The translations under genes and the position numbers were made by a program. From contig CAYVXD010000001.1 of the NCBI GenBank assembly GCA_964454265.1, forward strand, positions 17,953-81,952: 64,000 bases of DNA, given 5' to 3'. The notes beneath the pieces are model-generated. The model was not told where the DNA came from. It did no database searches and saw only the letters and a program-made list of their open reading frames with translations. Shown one piece after another: positions 25,980 to 34,418 of the stretch. This DNA is from JAUWMI01 sp964454265 (lineage in GTDB: Bacteria > Sumerlaeota > Sumerlaeia > MWCT01 > JAUWMI01). Position 1 is the stretch's first letter. Every line of letters starts with the position of its first letter.

Positions 25980-27185
25980 ATGCCTGATCTGAAGGTAACA
26001 TTTTGTGGCGTTCCTTTTGAGAATCCCTTTCTGCTTGCCGCAGCACCATCAACAGATGAGCTCGACATGGTGCGACGCGCTTACGAGTCCGGATGGGCAG
26101 GCGCAGTATTAAAAACAACATCTGTGGTCGGTACGCGTGTACCCCTCAGGTACCCGCTCCTGGCTGCATCGGCCGACCCGAATCGCAAGCTCTATGCCTT
26201 GGGCAACATTGATCTGATCTCGAAGTATCACGTTGACGTTGTGGCGGAGCGCATACAGACACTTGCTCGCGAATTCCCGGAGAAGGTCACAGTTCCCAGC
26301 ATCATGGGCGCTACGCTGGAACAGTGGAAGACCCTGGTTCATATATGCGAGCAGGCAGGGGCCAGAGTCATTGAGTGCAGCGTCAGCTGTCCACAAGGCA
26401 CGCTTGGATCAAAGCCCGGCTTGATGTTGGGCCAGGATGTTGGGTTGGTTGAGGAGATCACGCGCTTGCTCGTCAGCGCCGCCACGGTCTCCCGTATTGT
26501 GGTGAAACTTACTCCACTCGTAGCTGATATTGTTGAAACTGCCCGTGCTGTGAAACGAGCAGGGGCACATGCGGTCTCCGCAATCAACACCATACCATCT
26601 CTCATGGGTGTTGATCTCGAAACTCTGGTTCCTCAGCCTGATGTTGGCGGCAAATCTACTTACAGCGGGCTCTCGGGTCCGGCGATAAAACCCGTGATGC
26701 TTCGGGCTGTTGCAGAAATTGTGCGCCATACCGGCCTGGAGGTGACGGCTACCGGCGGGATTATGAGCTGGCGCGATAGCGTGGAATCATTGCTGGTTGG
26801 AGCTCGTACGGTGCAGCTCTGCACGGCAGTGATGCTGAATGGCTTCGGTGTTATCAATGAGTTGCGCGATGGCCTGCAGCGCTTTATGGAGGGCAAGGGA
26901 TTCGAGCACGTAGAAGATGTCATTGGCCGGTCCCTCCCGCACATTGTCACCTTCGACGAGCTACCCGAGCAGTTTCACGTGCGAGCGCGGATTGATCTGA
27001 CAAAATGTACCCGATGTGGCCGATGCTTTATTGCTTGTCGCGATGGCGGTCACGTGGCTGTTCGCATGGAAGCAGATAAACAACCAAGCATTGACGACAC
27101 ACGATGCGTGGGGTGCGGCTTGTGCCAAATTGTCTGTCCGGTTGAGCGCTGTATCAGTATGGCTGCAATAGCGAAGTCCCCTTGA
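25980..27185 (+). CDS. PreA-like flavin oxidoreductase with two 4Fe-4S clusters
   Basis: 401 residues. The N-terminal ~320 residues are a dihydroorotate dehydrogenase-fold FMN barrel of the dihydropyrimidine dehydrogenase (PreA/DPD) type: VVKLTPLVADIVETARAVKRAGA, SGLSGPAIKPVMLRAV, TATGGIMSWRDSVESLLVGA. The C-terminal ferredoxin part has CTRCGRCFIAC (about 342-352) and CVGCGLCQIVC for two clusters. In mammalian DPD an active-site Cys lies in GLACGQD; here the aligned residue is Leu 150 (GLMLGQD), so pyrimidine reduction is doubtful. Purine-catabolic clusters commonly carry relatives. First gene of the block that continues with ssnA 12 bases downstream. Confidence 0.88.
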   Translation: MPDLKVTFCGVPFENPFLLAAAPSTDELDMVRRAYESGWAGAVLKTTSVVGTRVPLRYPLLAASADPNRKLYALGNIDLISKYHVDVVAERIQTLAREFPEKVTVPSIMGATLEQWKTLVHICEQAGARVIECSVSCPQGTLGSKPGLMLGQDVGLVEEITRLLVSAATVSRIVVKLTPLVADIVETARAVKRAGAHAVSAINTIPSLMGVDLETLVPQPDVGGKSTYSGLSGPAIKPVMLRAVAEIVRHTGLEVTATGGIMSWRDSVESLLVGARTVQLCTAVMLNGFGVINELRDGLQRFMEGKGFEHVEDVIGRSLPHIVTFDELPEQFHVRARIDLTKCTRCGRCFIACRDGGHVAVRMEADKQPSIDDTRCVGCGLCQIVCPVERCISMAAIAKSP

Positions 27186-27197
27186 GGAGGGTTGTGT

Positions 27198-28529
27198 GTG
27201 ATTATTTACAATGCAACGGTCATCTCAGTCGGTGCAAAGCCACTGCTTATTCCGAATGGGGCTGTGTATGTTCGCGATGATCGGATTGTAGACGTAGGGA
27301 AGAGCTCTCGCATCATGAAGGCCTACAGGTCGGCGGGCTCTATTAATGCTAATGGTAAAGTGTTGATGCCAGGGTTGATTAACAGCCATACGCATCTGTA
27401 CAGCACATTTGCGCTGGGCATGCCATCAATTGGACAGCAACCTCGCAATTTCATGCAGACGCTGAGAAGAGTCTGGTGGCGTCTGGACAGGGCACTCTCT
27501 GAGGAAGCGATTCGGCTCAGCGCACTGCTTTCGCTGGCTCAGGCAATTCGTGCCGGCACCACTACGTTGATTGACCATCATTCGAGCCCCAACGCGATCC
27601 GCGGAAGCCTCGATTGCCTTAGCAACATTGTTGAACGTGTAGGCATTCGCGCATGTATGAGTTACGAGGTTTCGGATCGCGACGGGAAACGCTGCACTCG
27701 CGAAGGAATTGAAGAAAACGTACGCTTCCTCCAGGCAATAAATCGTCGCTCATCTCTGGTGCGCGGCATGTTTGGTCTACATTCCTCGTTTACCCTGTCT
27801 GATGAGACGCTGCGCCGGTGTGTCACTGCAGCCCGAGCCGTTAATGCGGGATTTCATCTCCATTGTGCGGAATCTTTGACTGACAATGAAGACAGCATGA
27901 AGAAATACGGAAAAGGTGTGGTAGAGCGACTGGCCAAAGTCAGCGTTCTGGGGCCTCAGACCATTCTGGCGCACTGCGTTCATATTTCTGATGCGCAAAT
28001 CAGCCTCTTGGCCAAAACCCGCACAATGGTCGCTCACAACCCACGATCAAATATGAACAACGCGGTGGGCTGTGCTCCACTCACGCACATGCTCAAGCGT
28101 GGCGTAACCGTGGGATTAGGAACCGACGGCATGTCGGAATCGATGTGGGACGAGCTGAAGACAGGCGTCTTGCTCCATAAACACGTTGGCCGAGACGTGC
28201 GCGCAGGCACCAGTGGGATGATCACTGCACTGTTTCAAAACAATGCGCGCATAGCCAGCCAGATTTTTAACACAAAGATCGGCGTAATTGAAAAACGTGC
28301 AAAGGCCGATCTGATTCTGGTTGACTACTACATGCCAACGCCGCTAACCAAGGAAAACCTTGCGGCACACGTTCTCTTTGGCATTGCAAATGCACCGGTT
28401 GATACCACAATTGTAAATGGTAAAATTCTCATGCGGAACAGGAAATTGCGCGGAATTGATGAGAGCAGGATTGCAACGCGCGGCCGAAAAATTGCCAGGC
28501 TGCTCTGGCGTCGCATGGTCTCTTCGTAG
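27198..28529 (+). CDS. ssnA: SsnA-type amidohydrolase/aminohydrolase
   Basis: 443 residues of the amidohydrolase superfamily, closest to SsnA of the E. coli purine catabolic region. GTG at 27198 is chosen because GAGGAGG stands seven bases before it. Metal ligands: SHTHLYS (about 63), a distal HLHCAES (about 219), HCVH (about 262) and GTDGM (about 311). WWRLDRALSEEAIRLSALLS and IDHHSSPNAIRGSLD are SsnA signatures. It probably deaminates or opens a purine-derived ring. The stop codon lies inside the palindromic repeat at 28526. Confidence 0.88.
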   Translation: MIIYNATVISVGAKPLLIPNGAVYVRDDRIVDVGKSSRIMKAYRSAGSINANGKVLMPGLINSHTHLYSTFALGMPSIGQQPRNFMQTLRRVWWRLDRALSEEAIRLSALLSLAQAIRAGTTTLIDHHSSPNAIRGSLDCLSNIVERVGIRACMSYEVSDRDGKRCTREGIEENVRFLQAINRRSSLVRGMFGLHSSFTLSDETLRRCVTAARAVNAGFHLHCAESLTDNEDSMKKYGKGVVERLAKVSVLGPQTILAHCVHISDAQISLLAKTRTMVAHNPRSNMNNAVGCAPLTHMLKRGVTVGLGTDGMSESMWDELKTGVLLHKHVGRDVRAGTSGMITALFQNNARIASQIFNTKIGVIEKRAKADLILVDYYMPTPLTKENLAAHVLFGIANAPVDTTIVNGKILMRNRKLRGIDESRIATRGRKIARLLWRRMVSS

Positions 28530-28553
28530 GGGCAATTCATGAATTGTCCCTAC
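28526..28553. repeat. GTAGGGGC palindromic repeat, copy A
   Basis: 28-base near-perfect palindrome, arms GTAGGGGCAATTC/GAATTGTCCCTAC. The TAG stop of ssnA is part of the left arm. Same family as copies at 28644, 47037 and 50489. Confidence 0.85.
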
Positions 28554-28643
28554 ATTATTTATTGTATGCAAGAAAGGGAGAAGAGGCATCGGCATAAGGT
28601 TCTTGTATGTTACAAGGTTTTGCGATTTAATAATGTAATTTTT

Positions 28644-28672
28644 GTAGGGGCAGGTTTAAAACCTGCGCCTAC
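28644..28672. repeat. GTAGGGGC palindromic repeat, copy B
   Basis: 29-base palindrome with outer arms GTAGGGGC/GCGCCTAC and a different inner arm (AGGTTTAAAACCT). Lies 45 bases before the cysteine-synthase-like gene, 91 bases after copy A. It could terminate or process the transcript between ssnA and the PLP enzyme gene. Confidence 0.85.
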
Positions 28673-28717
28673 CGTGACAAAGAAGAGCAGAGTATTTCCC
28701 GGTAAGGAGTATTCCCC

Positions 28718-29740
28718 ATGGACATTGCCAATACAATTCTCGATACGACTGCCAATACCCCACTGGTACGGCTCAATCGCGTTAACGCAAACGTCGGGAC
28801 AGAGATACTGGCTAAGATTGAATACTTCAGTCCAAGTGGAAGTGTTAAGGATCGCATCCTGCGGCACATCGTGGACGAAGCAGAAGGCACTGGGCAGCTG
28901 AAACCGGGGATGATTTTGATCGAAGCCACCACAGGTAACGCAGGGATTTCTACCGCCATGATCGCTGCAGTTAAAGGATATCAGGCAGTCATCTGTATGC
29001 CCGGCGGCATGAGTGAAGAGCGCAAGAAGATCATTCGCGCTTATGGTGCTACGATTGTTGAGACACCCGGAGGGGAGAGCGACGTTGATCTCGTGATGAA
29101 GAAAGTCCGTGAAATTATGGCTGAAGCGCCAGGCCGCTACTGGGAAGTCGGCCAATTCACCAATCCGAATAACTGGCAGGCACATTATCACACCACAGGG
29201 CCGGAAATCTGGCGCCAGACCGGTGGACAGATTGATGCCTTCATAGCCGCCCAGGGAACCGGTGGTACGATAACCGGCGTAGCAAAGTATTTTCGCGAAC
29301 AGAAGGCGCAGACGAAGTTCTATGCGATTGAGCCAGCCGAATGTCCTCTCCTGACTAAAAGCCAATGGGGATCGCATAAGATCGAGGGGATCGGCGATGG
29401 ATTCATCCCTGAAACGCTCGATGTCAGCCTGCTGGATGGTGTGGTCACGACCACGAGCGAGGAAGCGATTAACATGGCCCGGCGGCTGGCGCGCGAAGAG
29501 GGGATTTTCTGTGGTATCTCGTCCGGGTGCAGCGTGGTTGGCGCGCTCAAGCTCGCCAGGCTTCATCCAGAGTACCGCCGTATTGTTACGATGATCTGGG
29601 ATAATGGGTTGCGCTATTTTTCAACGGAATTATGCGGTGAGCAGAAACAGCTCGATTCTCCAGAGCGGGAACACCCCATGGACGCGCGTACGCAAGCATT
29701 GCTGAAAAAGTACCGGAGCCACTGGGAGGTGATCGAGTAG
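28718..29740 (+). CDS. Cysteine synthase-like PLP enzyme
   Basis: 340 residues, PLP fold type II, cysteine synthase/cystathionine beta-synthase subfamily. The PLP Lys is in PSGSVKDRI (about 45), the substrate loop in EATTGNAGIS (about 69-78), the phosphate loop in AAQGTGGTITGV, and the C-terminal SSGCSVVGAL. About 30 residues beyond the usual CysK end are charged and helical. Good AAGGAG upstream. Its place between ssnA and ygeY is where E. coli has ygeX (diaminopropionate ammonia-lyase, also fold type II), so a non-cysteine role, for example on diaminopropionate, is plausible. True CysK function cannot be excluded. Confidence 0.9.
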   Translation: MDIANTILDTTANTPLVRLNRVNANVGTEILAKIEYFSPSGSVKDRILRHIVDEAEGTGQLKPGMILIEATTGNAGISTAMIAAVKGYQAVICMPGGMSEERKKIIRAYGATIVETPGGESDVDLVMKKVREIMAEAPGRYWEVGQFTNPNNWQAHYHTTGPEIWRQTGGQIDAFIAAQGTGGTITGVAKYFREQKAQTKFYAIEPAECPLLTKSQWGSHKIEGIGDGFIPETLDVSLLDGVVTTTSEEAINMARRLAREEGIFCGISSGCSVVGALKLARLHPEYRRIVTMIWDNGLRYFSTELCGEQKQLDSPEREHPMDARTQALLKKYRSHWEVIE

Positions 29741-30973
29741 GTGGAGACAGGTGGAATAAACCCAGCGATGATCCGCGAAAAGGCCGAGGCGTACCGCGAG
29801 GCGATGACCGGCTTTCTGCGCGAGCTCATTGCGATCCCCTCGCCAAGCGGCCAGGAAAAGCGAGTCATAGAGCGCGTGCGGCAGGAAATGCAACAGGCCG
29901 GCTTTGATGAAATTCTCATTGACGATTTCGGTACTATTGCCGGCCGCCTGGGGTCGCGTGGCCCCCACATCGTATTTGATAGCCACCTCGACACTGTCGG
30001 TGTCTCAGACCCCACCGCATGGGATTTCGATCCGTATAAGGGTAAGATCGAGCGCGATGCCGTGTGGGGAAGAGGCGCTGCTGACAACAAAGCCGCTGCC
30101 GCAGCGCATCTTTACGCCGCCAAGATAATCAAGGAAATAGCCCGGACCCAGGAGCTGCCCTTCACACTGTTCGTCGTCGGCTCGGTGCAGGAAGAGGATT
30201 GCGATGGGCTTGCTCTGGGCCACCTGATCACTCAGACACTGAAGCGGGTGGATTGTGTGGTGCTGGGTGAATGCACTAACTGTCAGATTTATCGTGGACA
30301 TCGTGGCCGTGCAGAACTACTGATCCAGACACGAGGTGTTGCATGTCATGCCAGCAATCCCGACCGTGGTGAAAACGCCATTTACAAAATGGCTCCGCTG
30401 ATTCGTGAACTAGAGCAATTGAATGCGGAACTTGGTACCGATCCCTTTCTAGGCAAAGGCAGCATTGCGGTAACCAAGATTGAGTGCGACACGGATTCTC
30501 TGAACTGTGTTCCTTCGGCTTGCCGTATCTTTGCAGATCGTCGCCTCACGCGCGACGACAGTAGGGGAGAGGTGATTGGACAACTCAGGCGGCTACCTTC
30601 GGCTTCACAAGCGCACATTAGCATTCTGCGGCGTGCAATGACATCCTGGACCGGTAAGAATCTCGAGAAGGATCAGTACTTTCCGGCATGGGCGCTTGAG
30701 GAATCTCATGAGCTTGTTCAACAAGCTCGCAAGTCCTACGAAGGGCTTTTTGGCGAAGCTCCCCGCATTGGGAAATGGACGTTCAGTACGAATGGGGTGG
30801 CCACGATGGGCGAACTCGGCATCCCAACGATAGGATTTGGGCCCGGAGAAGAGCAGTTCAGTCACAGTACTCAGGATCATGTCCCAATTGATCATCTGAC
30901 CCGAGCCGCAGCCTTTTACGCGGCATTTCCGTTCGTTTACTCGGGTGCCATTACTTACGGGTCAGAGAAATAA
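29741..30973 (+). CDS. ygeY: YgeY-type M20 metallohydrolase
   Basis: 410 residues, M20 peptidase/deacylase fold, YgeY (selenium metabolism-linked hydrolase) subfamily. GTG at 29741 directly follows the previous stop; a full-length ribosome site GGAGGTGATC lies just upstream inside the previous gene. Metal ligands: FDSHLDTVG (about 80), GRGAADNKAAA (about 110), VGSVQEEDCDG (about 149) and FSHSTQDHVP near the C-terminus. In urate-degrading bacteria the homologue is required in the chain from ureido compounds to diaminopropionate. Co-translated with the PLP enzyme. Confidence 0.9.
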   Translation: METGGINPAMIREKAEAYREAMTGFLRELIAIPSPSGQEKRVIERVRQEMQQAGFDEILIDDFGTIAGRLGSRGPHIVFDSHLDTVGVSDPTAWDFDPYKGKIERDAVWGRGAADNKAAAAAHLYAAKIIKEIARTQELPFTLFVVGSVQEEDCDGLALGHLITQTLKRVDCVVLGECTNCQIYRGHRGRAELLIQTRGVACHASNPDRGENAIYKMAPLIRELEQLNAELGTDPFLGKGSIAVTKIECDTDSLNCVPSACRIFADRRLTRDDSRGEVIGQLRRLPSASQAHISILRRAMTSWTGKNLEKDQYFPAWALEESHELVQQARKSYEGLFGEAPRIGKWTFSTNGVATMGELGIPTIGFGPGEEQFSHSTQDHVPIDHLTRAAAFYAAFPFVYSGAITYGSEK

Positions 30974-31014
30974 AGATAATCAGGCCACAGCAAATTGTGA
31001 GATAGGGATTATAT

Positions 31015-32019
31015 ATGAACCAGGGATTAAAAGGTCGTGACTATATTACTACGCAGGAATGGACGCTCCAGGAGATGGAAGTTGCTTTAAGCCTGGCTAC
31101 AGAGCTCAAGCAGATGAAGCGCCGAGGCATACCGCATCGTTATCTTGAGGGCAAGACGCTTTTCATGTTTTTTTTCGACAAGTCCACGCGAACGCGCAAC
31201 TCATTCGAAGCGGGCATGACGCAACTCGGCGGCCACGCTCACTATATTGACGCAGAAACTTCCCAGATCGCGCATGGGGAGAGTCCAAAAGACACCGGCA
31301 TCATTATGTCGCGTTACGGCCACGGTATTGCCATCCGTCATGATTTAGTCCCCGGTGAGGGGAATGCGTATATCCGCGAAGTCGCACGATGGGCCGACGT
31401 TCCGGTCTTGAACATGCAGTGTGATGTGGATCATCCCTGCCAGACTCTTGCTGATCTAATGACCCTACGCGAACAGCTCGGGCACGATCTGCGTGACGTA
31501 AAAATTGCAGTTTCTTGGGCTTACGCGCCAAGCTACGCCAAGCCTCTCTCCGTGCCTCAGGGCCTAATCTTGCTACTGACTCGCTATGGCATGCATGTCA
31601 CCCTGGCACATCCGCCTGAGTACAGTCTCATGCCTGAGATTGTCGAGCAGGCACGGCAGAATGCGCAGGCGAGTGGTGCGAAATTCGAGATTGTTGACTC
31701 CATGGACGAGGCGTTTCGCAATGCAGCAGTGGTTTACCCCAAATCTTGGGGTGTGCTGGAGCTTTTCGGCCAGCCTGAGGAATCGCTCAAATTGGCCCGG
31801 CAATATCAACACTGGATTTGTGACGAGCGGCGAATGGGTTTGACTGCTTCTATTAAGCATGCGTCAACAACTAGGTCATCGCTTTATATGCATTGTTTGC
31901 CCGCAGATCGTGGCCATGAAGTAACCGATTCAGTAATTGATGGCCCACACTCTGTGGTCTATGATCAGGCAGAAAACCGGCTCCATACGTGCAAGGCCTT
32001 AATGGCTCTGACAATGTGA
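31015..32019 (+). CDS. ygeW: Knotted carbamoyltransferase YgeW
   Basis: 334 residues of the aspartate/ornithine carbamoyltransferase family, YgeW subgroup. The carbamoyl phosphate loop is FDKSTRTRNSFEAGM (about 56-70), then HPCQTLADLMTL (about 140-151), AYAPSYAKPLSVPQG (YgeW-specific) and HCLPADRGHEV. YgeW homologues transfer carbamoyl between phosphate and a purine-derived ureido acid (thought to be 2,3-diureidopropionate or a related compound), yielding carbamoyl phosphate for ATP. It follows ygeY by 41 bases. Confidence 0.92.
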   Translation: MNQGLKGRDYITTQEWTLQEMEVALSLATELKQMKRRGIPHRYLEGKTLFMFFFDKSTRTRNSFEAGMTQLGGHAHYIDAETSQIAHGESPKDTGIIMSRYGHGIAIRHDLVPGEGNAYIREVARWADVPVLNMQCDVDHPCQTLADLMTLREQLGHDLRDVKIAVSWAYAPSYAKPLSVPQGLILLLTRYGMHVTLAHPPEYSLMPEIVEQARQNAQASGAKFEIVDSMDEAFRNAAVVYPKSWGVLELFGQPEESLKLARQYQHWICDERRMGLTASIKHASTTRSSLYMHCLPADRGHEVTDSVIDGPHSVVYDQAENRLHTCKALMALTM

Positions 32020-32054
32020 ACGCCGGATAGTTCAAGGCGCGCTGGTGTTCTATA

Positions 32055-32858
32055 ATGCAGCAAGCAAAATTCTTCGAGAAGGTACTTGATCTAATCCGGG
32101 CTGGCAAGCGTGGCGCTGTTGTAACAATTATCTCAACTGAAGGTTCAACGCCGCGCAAAGGGGGGGCCAAGATGCTTGTAAGCGAGGATCTCGAGCTGGT
32201 AGGAACCGTAGGTGGTGGGTGCGTCGAAGCAGAAATCATCGCCGCGGCCCGTACGTGTATGAGAAGCCAAAAGCTCGTGGTCAAGGAGTTCGATCTGACC
32301 CGGATTAACCGGGACGAAAATGATATGCTCTGTGGAGGGAGGCTGCGCGTGATGATTGAACCAATAACCCTCGACGATCAGCTCTTGATCTTTGGAGGCG
32401 GCCACGTGGCACTCGCTCTGTATCAGATTTGCCGGCTGCTCGATTTTCGCGTAACAGTCACGGATGACCGGCCGCAATTTGCAAATAAGAAGCGCTTTCC
32501 TGAAGCTGATCAGGTGTTCGCTGCACCCTACGACCAACAGTTTCAGTCGCTCTCCATCACGCCGAATACTTTCATCGTCATTGTCACCCGAGCCCACGCA
32601 GGCGATGAGATTTGTCTCAGACATGCGCTGAAATCACCTGCCTCGTATATTGGCCTCTTGGGAAGCCGCACCAAGTTTGCCCAGCTGAAAAAACGGCTGA
32701 TAGATGCAGGTGTCCCACGTGCGCAGCTTAAGCGGATTCATTGCCCGATCGGGCTCGATATTGGAGCCGTTACGCCGGAAGAAATTGCAGTAAGCATTGC
32801 CGCTGAGATTGTTCAGCATGGGGGGGCAATTCGTGCATCACGCGATAAAAAGAAATAG
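32055..32858 (+). CDS. xdhC: XdhC-family molybdenum hydroxylase maturation factor
   Basis: 267 residues. XdhC/CoxI proteins deliver sulfurated molybdenum cofactor to xanthine dehydrogenase-like hydroxylases. The XdhC_CoxI domain has STEGSTPRKGGAKMLV and GTVGGGCVEAEI (about 27-60); a Rossmann domain follows with LIFGGGHVALALYQ (about 112-125) and GLLGSRTKFAQLKKRL. No molybdenum hydroxylase is in this window, so its client must be elsewhere. Last gene of the block, 35 bases after ygeW. Confidence 0.9.
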   Translation: MQQAKFFEKVLDLIRAGKRGAVVTIISTEGSTPRKGGAKMLVSEDLELVGTVGGGCVEAEIIAAARTCMRSQKLVVKEFDLTRINRDENDMLCGGRLRVMIEPITLDDQLLIFGGGHVALALYQICRLLDFRVTVTDDRPQFANKKRFPEADQVFAAPYDQQFQSLSITPNTFIVIVTRAHAGDEICLRHALKSPASYIGLLGSRTKFAQLKKRLIDAGVPRAQLKRIHCPIGLDIGAVTPEEIAVSIAAEIVQHGGAIRASRDKKK

Positions 32859-32861
32859 GCA

Positions 32862-32890
32862 TTGACTCTGCCAGAAAACTGCGGTAAAAA
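32862..32890 (+). promoter_or_regulatory. Promoter of the lolA unit
   Basis: TTGACT at 32862-32867, 17 bases, TAAAAA at 32885-32890, in the 215-base gap after xdhC. Confidence 0.45.
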
Positions 32891-33073
32891 GTCTGATTGT
32901 ATTGCTCTTCCGTAAGGGATTCGTAATGCCGAAAAGGCGTAATTCTCTGCATTTGAAATTGACTGCTTAGCAGCCAGGTGAAAGAGCAGTTTGCTCGGTT
33001 TGCTGCACTGAGCGCATGTGGGAATAATTCTGTTAAACGCACGTTGTTCTTATCCAGCAAAGGGGATGTTTCT

Positions 33074-33787
33074 GTGAAACTGCACATTCATAATGTGATA
33101 GTAATCTGCGGTCTGCTGTGCGCCCTGAGCATTCCGGTTTGGGCTACTGATTCAGCAACAACCGCAACGTTGGAAAACGACCCGGAAGCTGTTGTCCTGT
33201 TGAAAAAACTGGAAGAGAAAAATGCGGATGTTGACACGATTATTGGACAATTCGACCAGGTAAAGCAATCCACCTTATTTCTCGAAGAGATTCAGTCACA
33301 GGGGAAATTTTATTTTCAGAAACCGGACAAGTTCCGTTGTGATTATTTGCCACCGAATGAGAGTGAGAACTTGATCGTAGGGAATACGGCATGGCTCTAC
33401 GTGCCGGAAATTAAGCAGGTGGAAAAGTACCAATTTTCTTCAGACGTAAATTCCGTGGAGCGATTAAACCGCATGCTGCTTGGCTTTGGGGTCTCCACGG
33501 CTGATGTGCTGGATGTATATCATGTGACTGTTCTCAAGGACGAGAGCTCGAAGGGCGTGACCGCACTCCGATTTACGCCTCTGAGGAAAGAACCTACTGT
33601 TGGATTCAACAAGGTCGTTATCTGGATTAATGAGAGGCATTTGTTGCCGGAAAAAATTGTTATTGATGAAGAGAGTGGTGACCAGACGATTATAACCATG
33701 ACACAGATTCGTCTGAATAGAAAAATATCGGATAAGATCTTTCAGCCGGTCTTTCCTCCCGACGTCGAGATCGTCGAAATCTATTAG
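33074..33787 (+). CDS. lolA: Outer membrane lipoprotein carrier LolA-like
   Basis: 237 residues from a GTG at 33074 with AGGGG eight bases upstream; this start gives a clean signal peptide ending at VWA. LolA family periplasmic protein that ferries lipoproteins from LolCDE to the outer membrane. Pattern: IGQFDQVKQSTLFLEEIQSQGKFYFQKPDKFRCDY is the first strands, then GNTAWLYVPEIKQVEKY. LptE-like and histidine kinase genes follow on the same strand (17 bases to the next). Confidence 0.85.
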   Translation: MKLHIHNVIVICGLLCALSIPVWATDSATTATLENDPEAVVLLKKLEEKNADVDTIIGQFDQVKQSTLFLEEIQSQGKFYFQKPDKFRCDYLPPNESENLIVGNTAWLYVPEIKQVEKYQFSSDVNSVERLNRMLLGFGVSTADVLDVYHVTVLKDESSKGVTALRFTPLRKEPTVGFNKVVIWINERHLLPEKIVIDEESGDQTIITMTQIRLNRKISDKIFQPVFPPDVEIVEIY

Positions 33788-33804
33788 GAGCGGATACTGC
33801 ATTT

Positions 33805-34344
33805 ATGAAATCCTGGCTCTACTGCCTAAGGTGTGTTCTGGCGCTCTCGCTGGTACTGCTCGTCGCATGTACATCGGTTCCCCTGGAGAGAACGCTTCCT
33901 GAGGCCATAACGGCCATTGACGTGCCCATGTTTAAGAACTTAACCTACGAGCCAGGGATTGAGGAACTCATAACCAACTACACGATAGAAAGTTTCCTGG
34001 CCGATGGTAGGCTGACCGTGGTTCAGAAAGGTGTGGCTGATGCGCGTGTGGAAGGAGCCGTCACCGCGTACACCGTGAGTGTTTCAAGCTTTGCTAGCGA
34101 TGACTTTCCCATGATCAGCACTGCCGAGGCAACGGCAAAGGTGACAGTCTGGCAGCCTCAAAAGCCCGAGGCTCCCATCGCGGAATTCTCTGATATTCAC
34201 GCATCTATTCCCTATGTTGCCGATCCTCGTTCCACCGTCTACGAGAATGTTGTCGAAGTGAAAAAACGCCTCTTCAGAACCCTGGCCTCTAATATCGTCA
34301 CGATGGTGATGACAGGTCCGTATCCGTCTGAGGCGGAAAAGTGA
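33805..34344 (+). CDS. LptE-like outer membrane assembly lipoprotein
   Basis: 179 residues with a lipobox LVAC (Cys at 22). The layout VPMFKNLTYEPGIEELITNYTIESFLADGRLTVVQK, then ARVEGAVTAY, is the LptE/RlpB-like pattern (also labelled LPS assembly lipoprotein) of an Anfinsen-like mixed alpha/beta domain. LptE plugs LptD during lipopolysaccharide insertion. Its place after lolA supports an envelope role; no lptD is in the window. Confidence 0.75.
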   Translation: MKSWLYCLRCVLALSLVLLVACTSVPLERTLPEAITAIDVPMFKNLTYEPGIEELITNYTIESFLADGRLTVVQKGVADARVEGAVTAYTVSVSSFASDDFPMISTAEATAKVTVWQPQKPEAPIAEFSDIHASIPYVADPRSTVYENVVEVKKRLFRTLASNIVTMVMTGPYPSEAEK

Positions 34345-34418
34345 TATAATCACCCCGGCTTGCAGGTTTGCTGCAAAGGCCATTACGCCACAGAATTGCG
34401 CGGCACGGTAGATATCCC

